A stretch of 14,618 bases of DNA from RUG806 sp963624415. Its GTDB lineage: Bacteria > Bacillota > Clostridia > Oscillospirales > Acutalibacteraceae. The notes beneath the pieces are model-generated. The model saw only the letters and a list, made by a program, of their open reading frames with translations. It did not search any database and was not told the origin of the DNA. The translations under genes were made by a program, and so were the position numbers. The stretch is taken from assembly GCA_963624415.1 (NCBI GenBank), contig CAVFPQ010000053.1, positions 1 through 14,618 of the forward strand, written 5' to 3'. How positions within the stretch are numbered: position 1 is the first letter of the stretch; each line of letters opens with the position of its first letter. This document shows, one piece after another, positions 14,419 to 14,618 of the stretch.

Positions 14419-14427
14419 TGGTAGAAT
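14419..14427 (+). promoter_or_regulatory. Weak candidate promoter pointing out of the window
   Basis: TGGTAGAAT (14419-14427) fits an extended -10 element, with only a poor -35 (TTTCAA, 14399-14404). It would transcribe the repeat copy and whatever lies beyond the right edge. Confidence 0.25.
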
Positions 14428-14440
14428 AAACGAGGCAATA

Positions 14441-14517
14441 TAGGGGCCGGGGGATAAGGAAGTCCTGCGGACTTGGATTTTAAATTAGCAATCAGCAGTC
14501 AGCAATTAGCAATGAGT
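14441..14517 (+). repeat. Composite heptamer repeat, right-edge copy
   Basis: CCGGGGG (14447-14453) precedes a small hairpin (AAGTCC, TGC, GGACTT; 14460-14474), then TTGGATTTTAAA and five 7-bp units at 14483-14517. This half-element matches the hairpin side and array of the left-edge copy; the GAAGACACTGCG part is absent. The unit order equals that at 65-99 with one base different in 35. Confidence 0.8.
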
Positions 14518-14521
14518 AAAC

Positions 14522-14618
14522 TGTACCCATAAAATTGTACACCCCTATTTTAGTGTTTTGCATGACGTCCCCTGTTTTCGGACAGAAAACGGAAGTGCAA
14601 ACCCCTGAAAACGGACAG
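14522..14618. mobile_element. Possible end of a mobile element cut by the window edge
   Basis: A dense run of short repeats: TGTAC/GTACA inverted pair (14522-14541), then CCCCTGTTTTCGGACAG (14569-14585) and CCCCTGAAAACGGACAG (14602-14618), identical apart from the central T4/A4. GTTTTC/GAAAAC (14574-14590) forms an inverted repeat. Multiple short subterminal repeats are characteristic of some insertion-sequence ends such as the IS21 family. No transposase is visible because the window ends, so this is tentative. Apart from the features listed, 14252-14618 holds no gene that I can see. Confidence 0.3.

Noticed and set aside
1..14618. tRNA or rRNA genes
   Set aside because: No cloverleaf-type or rRNA-like sequence was recognised in the intergenic regions; a tRNAscan run would settle this.

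Overview
The window looks like part of a low-to-moderate GC Clostridia chromosome, probably a fibre-degrading gut Oscillospirales/Ruminococcaceae-type organism. This is an inference from the clostridial-type class II xylose isomerase, the argC-J-B-D gene order, purine-rich GGAGG/AGGTGA ribosome binding sites, sigma-A type promoters with 17-bp spacers, and short-signal-peptide secreted proteins. No rRNA, tRNA or phylogenetic marker gene is present, so the taxonomy is tentative.

Layout from left to right: a repeat cluster (1-170); a secreted DUF5060/DUF4038 apiosidase-like glycoside hydrolase on the minus strand (201-2219); a 780-bp intergenic region holding a GC-rich, hairpin-dense element and two period-7 repeat arrays; a short-chain dehydrogenase on the minus strand (3000-3800); a plus-strand AAA/DUF4143 ATPase with its own promoter and an upstream repeat pair; a bidirectional terminator; the minus-strand xylAB operon (8225 down to 5450); a divergent intergenic region with a repeat element and the arg control region; the plus-strand argCJBD operon (8559-12785); another repeat cluster with a terminator; a minus-strand secreted protein of unknown function (13124-14251); and a right edge with another repeat copy and what may be the end of a mobile element.

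Function: xylA and xylB convert xylose to xylulose 5-phosphate. The glycoside hydrolase could liberate plant cell-wall sugars outside the cell, so the left half fits plant polysaccharide use. argC, argJ, argB and argD carry glutamate to N-acetylornithine/ornithine through the acetyl-recycling pathway. The carbamoyltransferase and later arginine genes are not here.

The least ordinary feature is a dispersed family of composite intergenic repeats. Each has degenerate tandem arrays with an exact 7-bp period (AATTAGC, GGTCAGT, GTGGGCA, CAATTAA, AATGCAG types) joined to a conserved core containing GAAGACACTGCGTG and TTGGATTATAAGC. Copies or fragments occur in most of the longer intergenic regions, in both orientations, and two arrays start at the stop codon of the neighbouring gene. 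Other points worth checking are the GC-rich structured element, a shared amphipathic segment in the two secreted proteins, the repeats and very short leader of the ATPase gene, and TGCAT half-sites spaced about two helical turns apart over the arg promoter.
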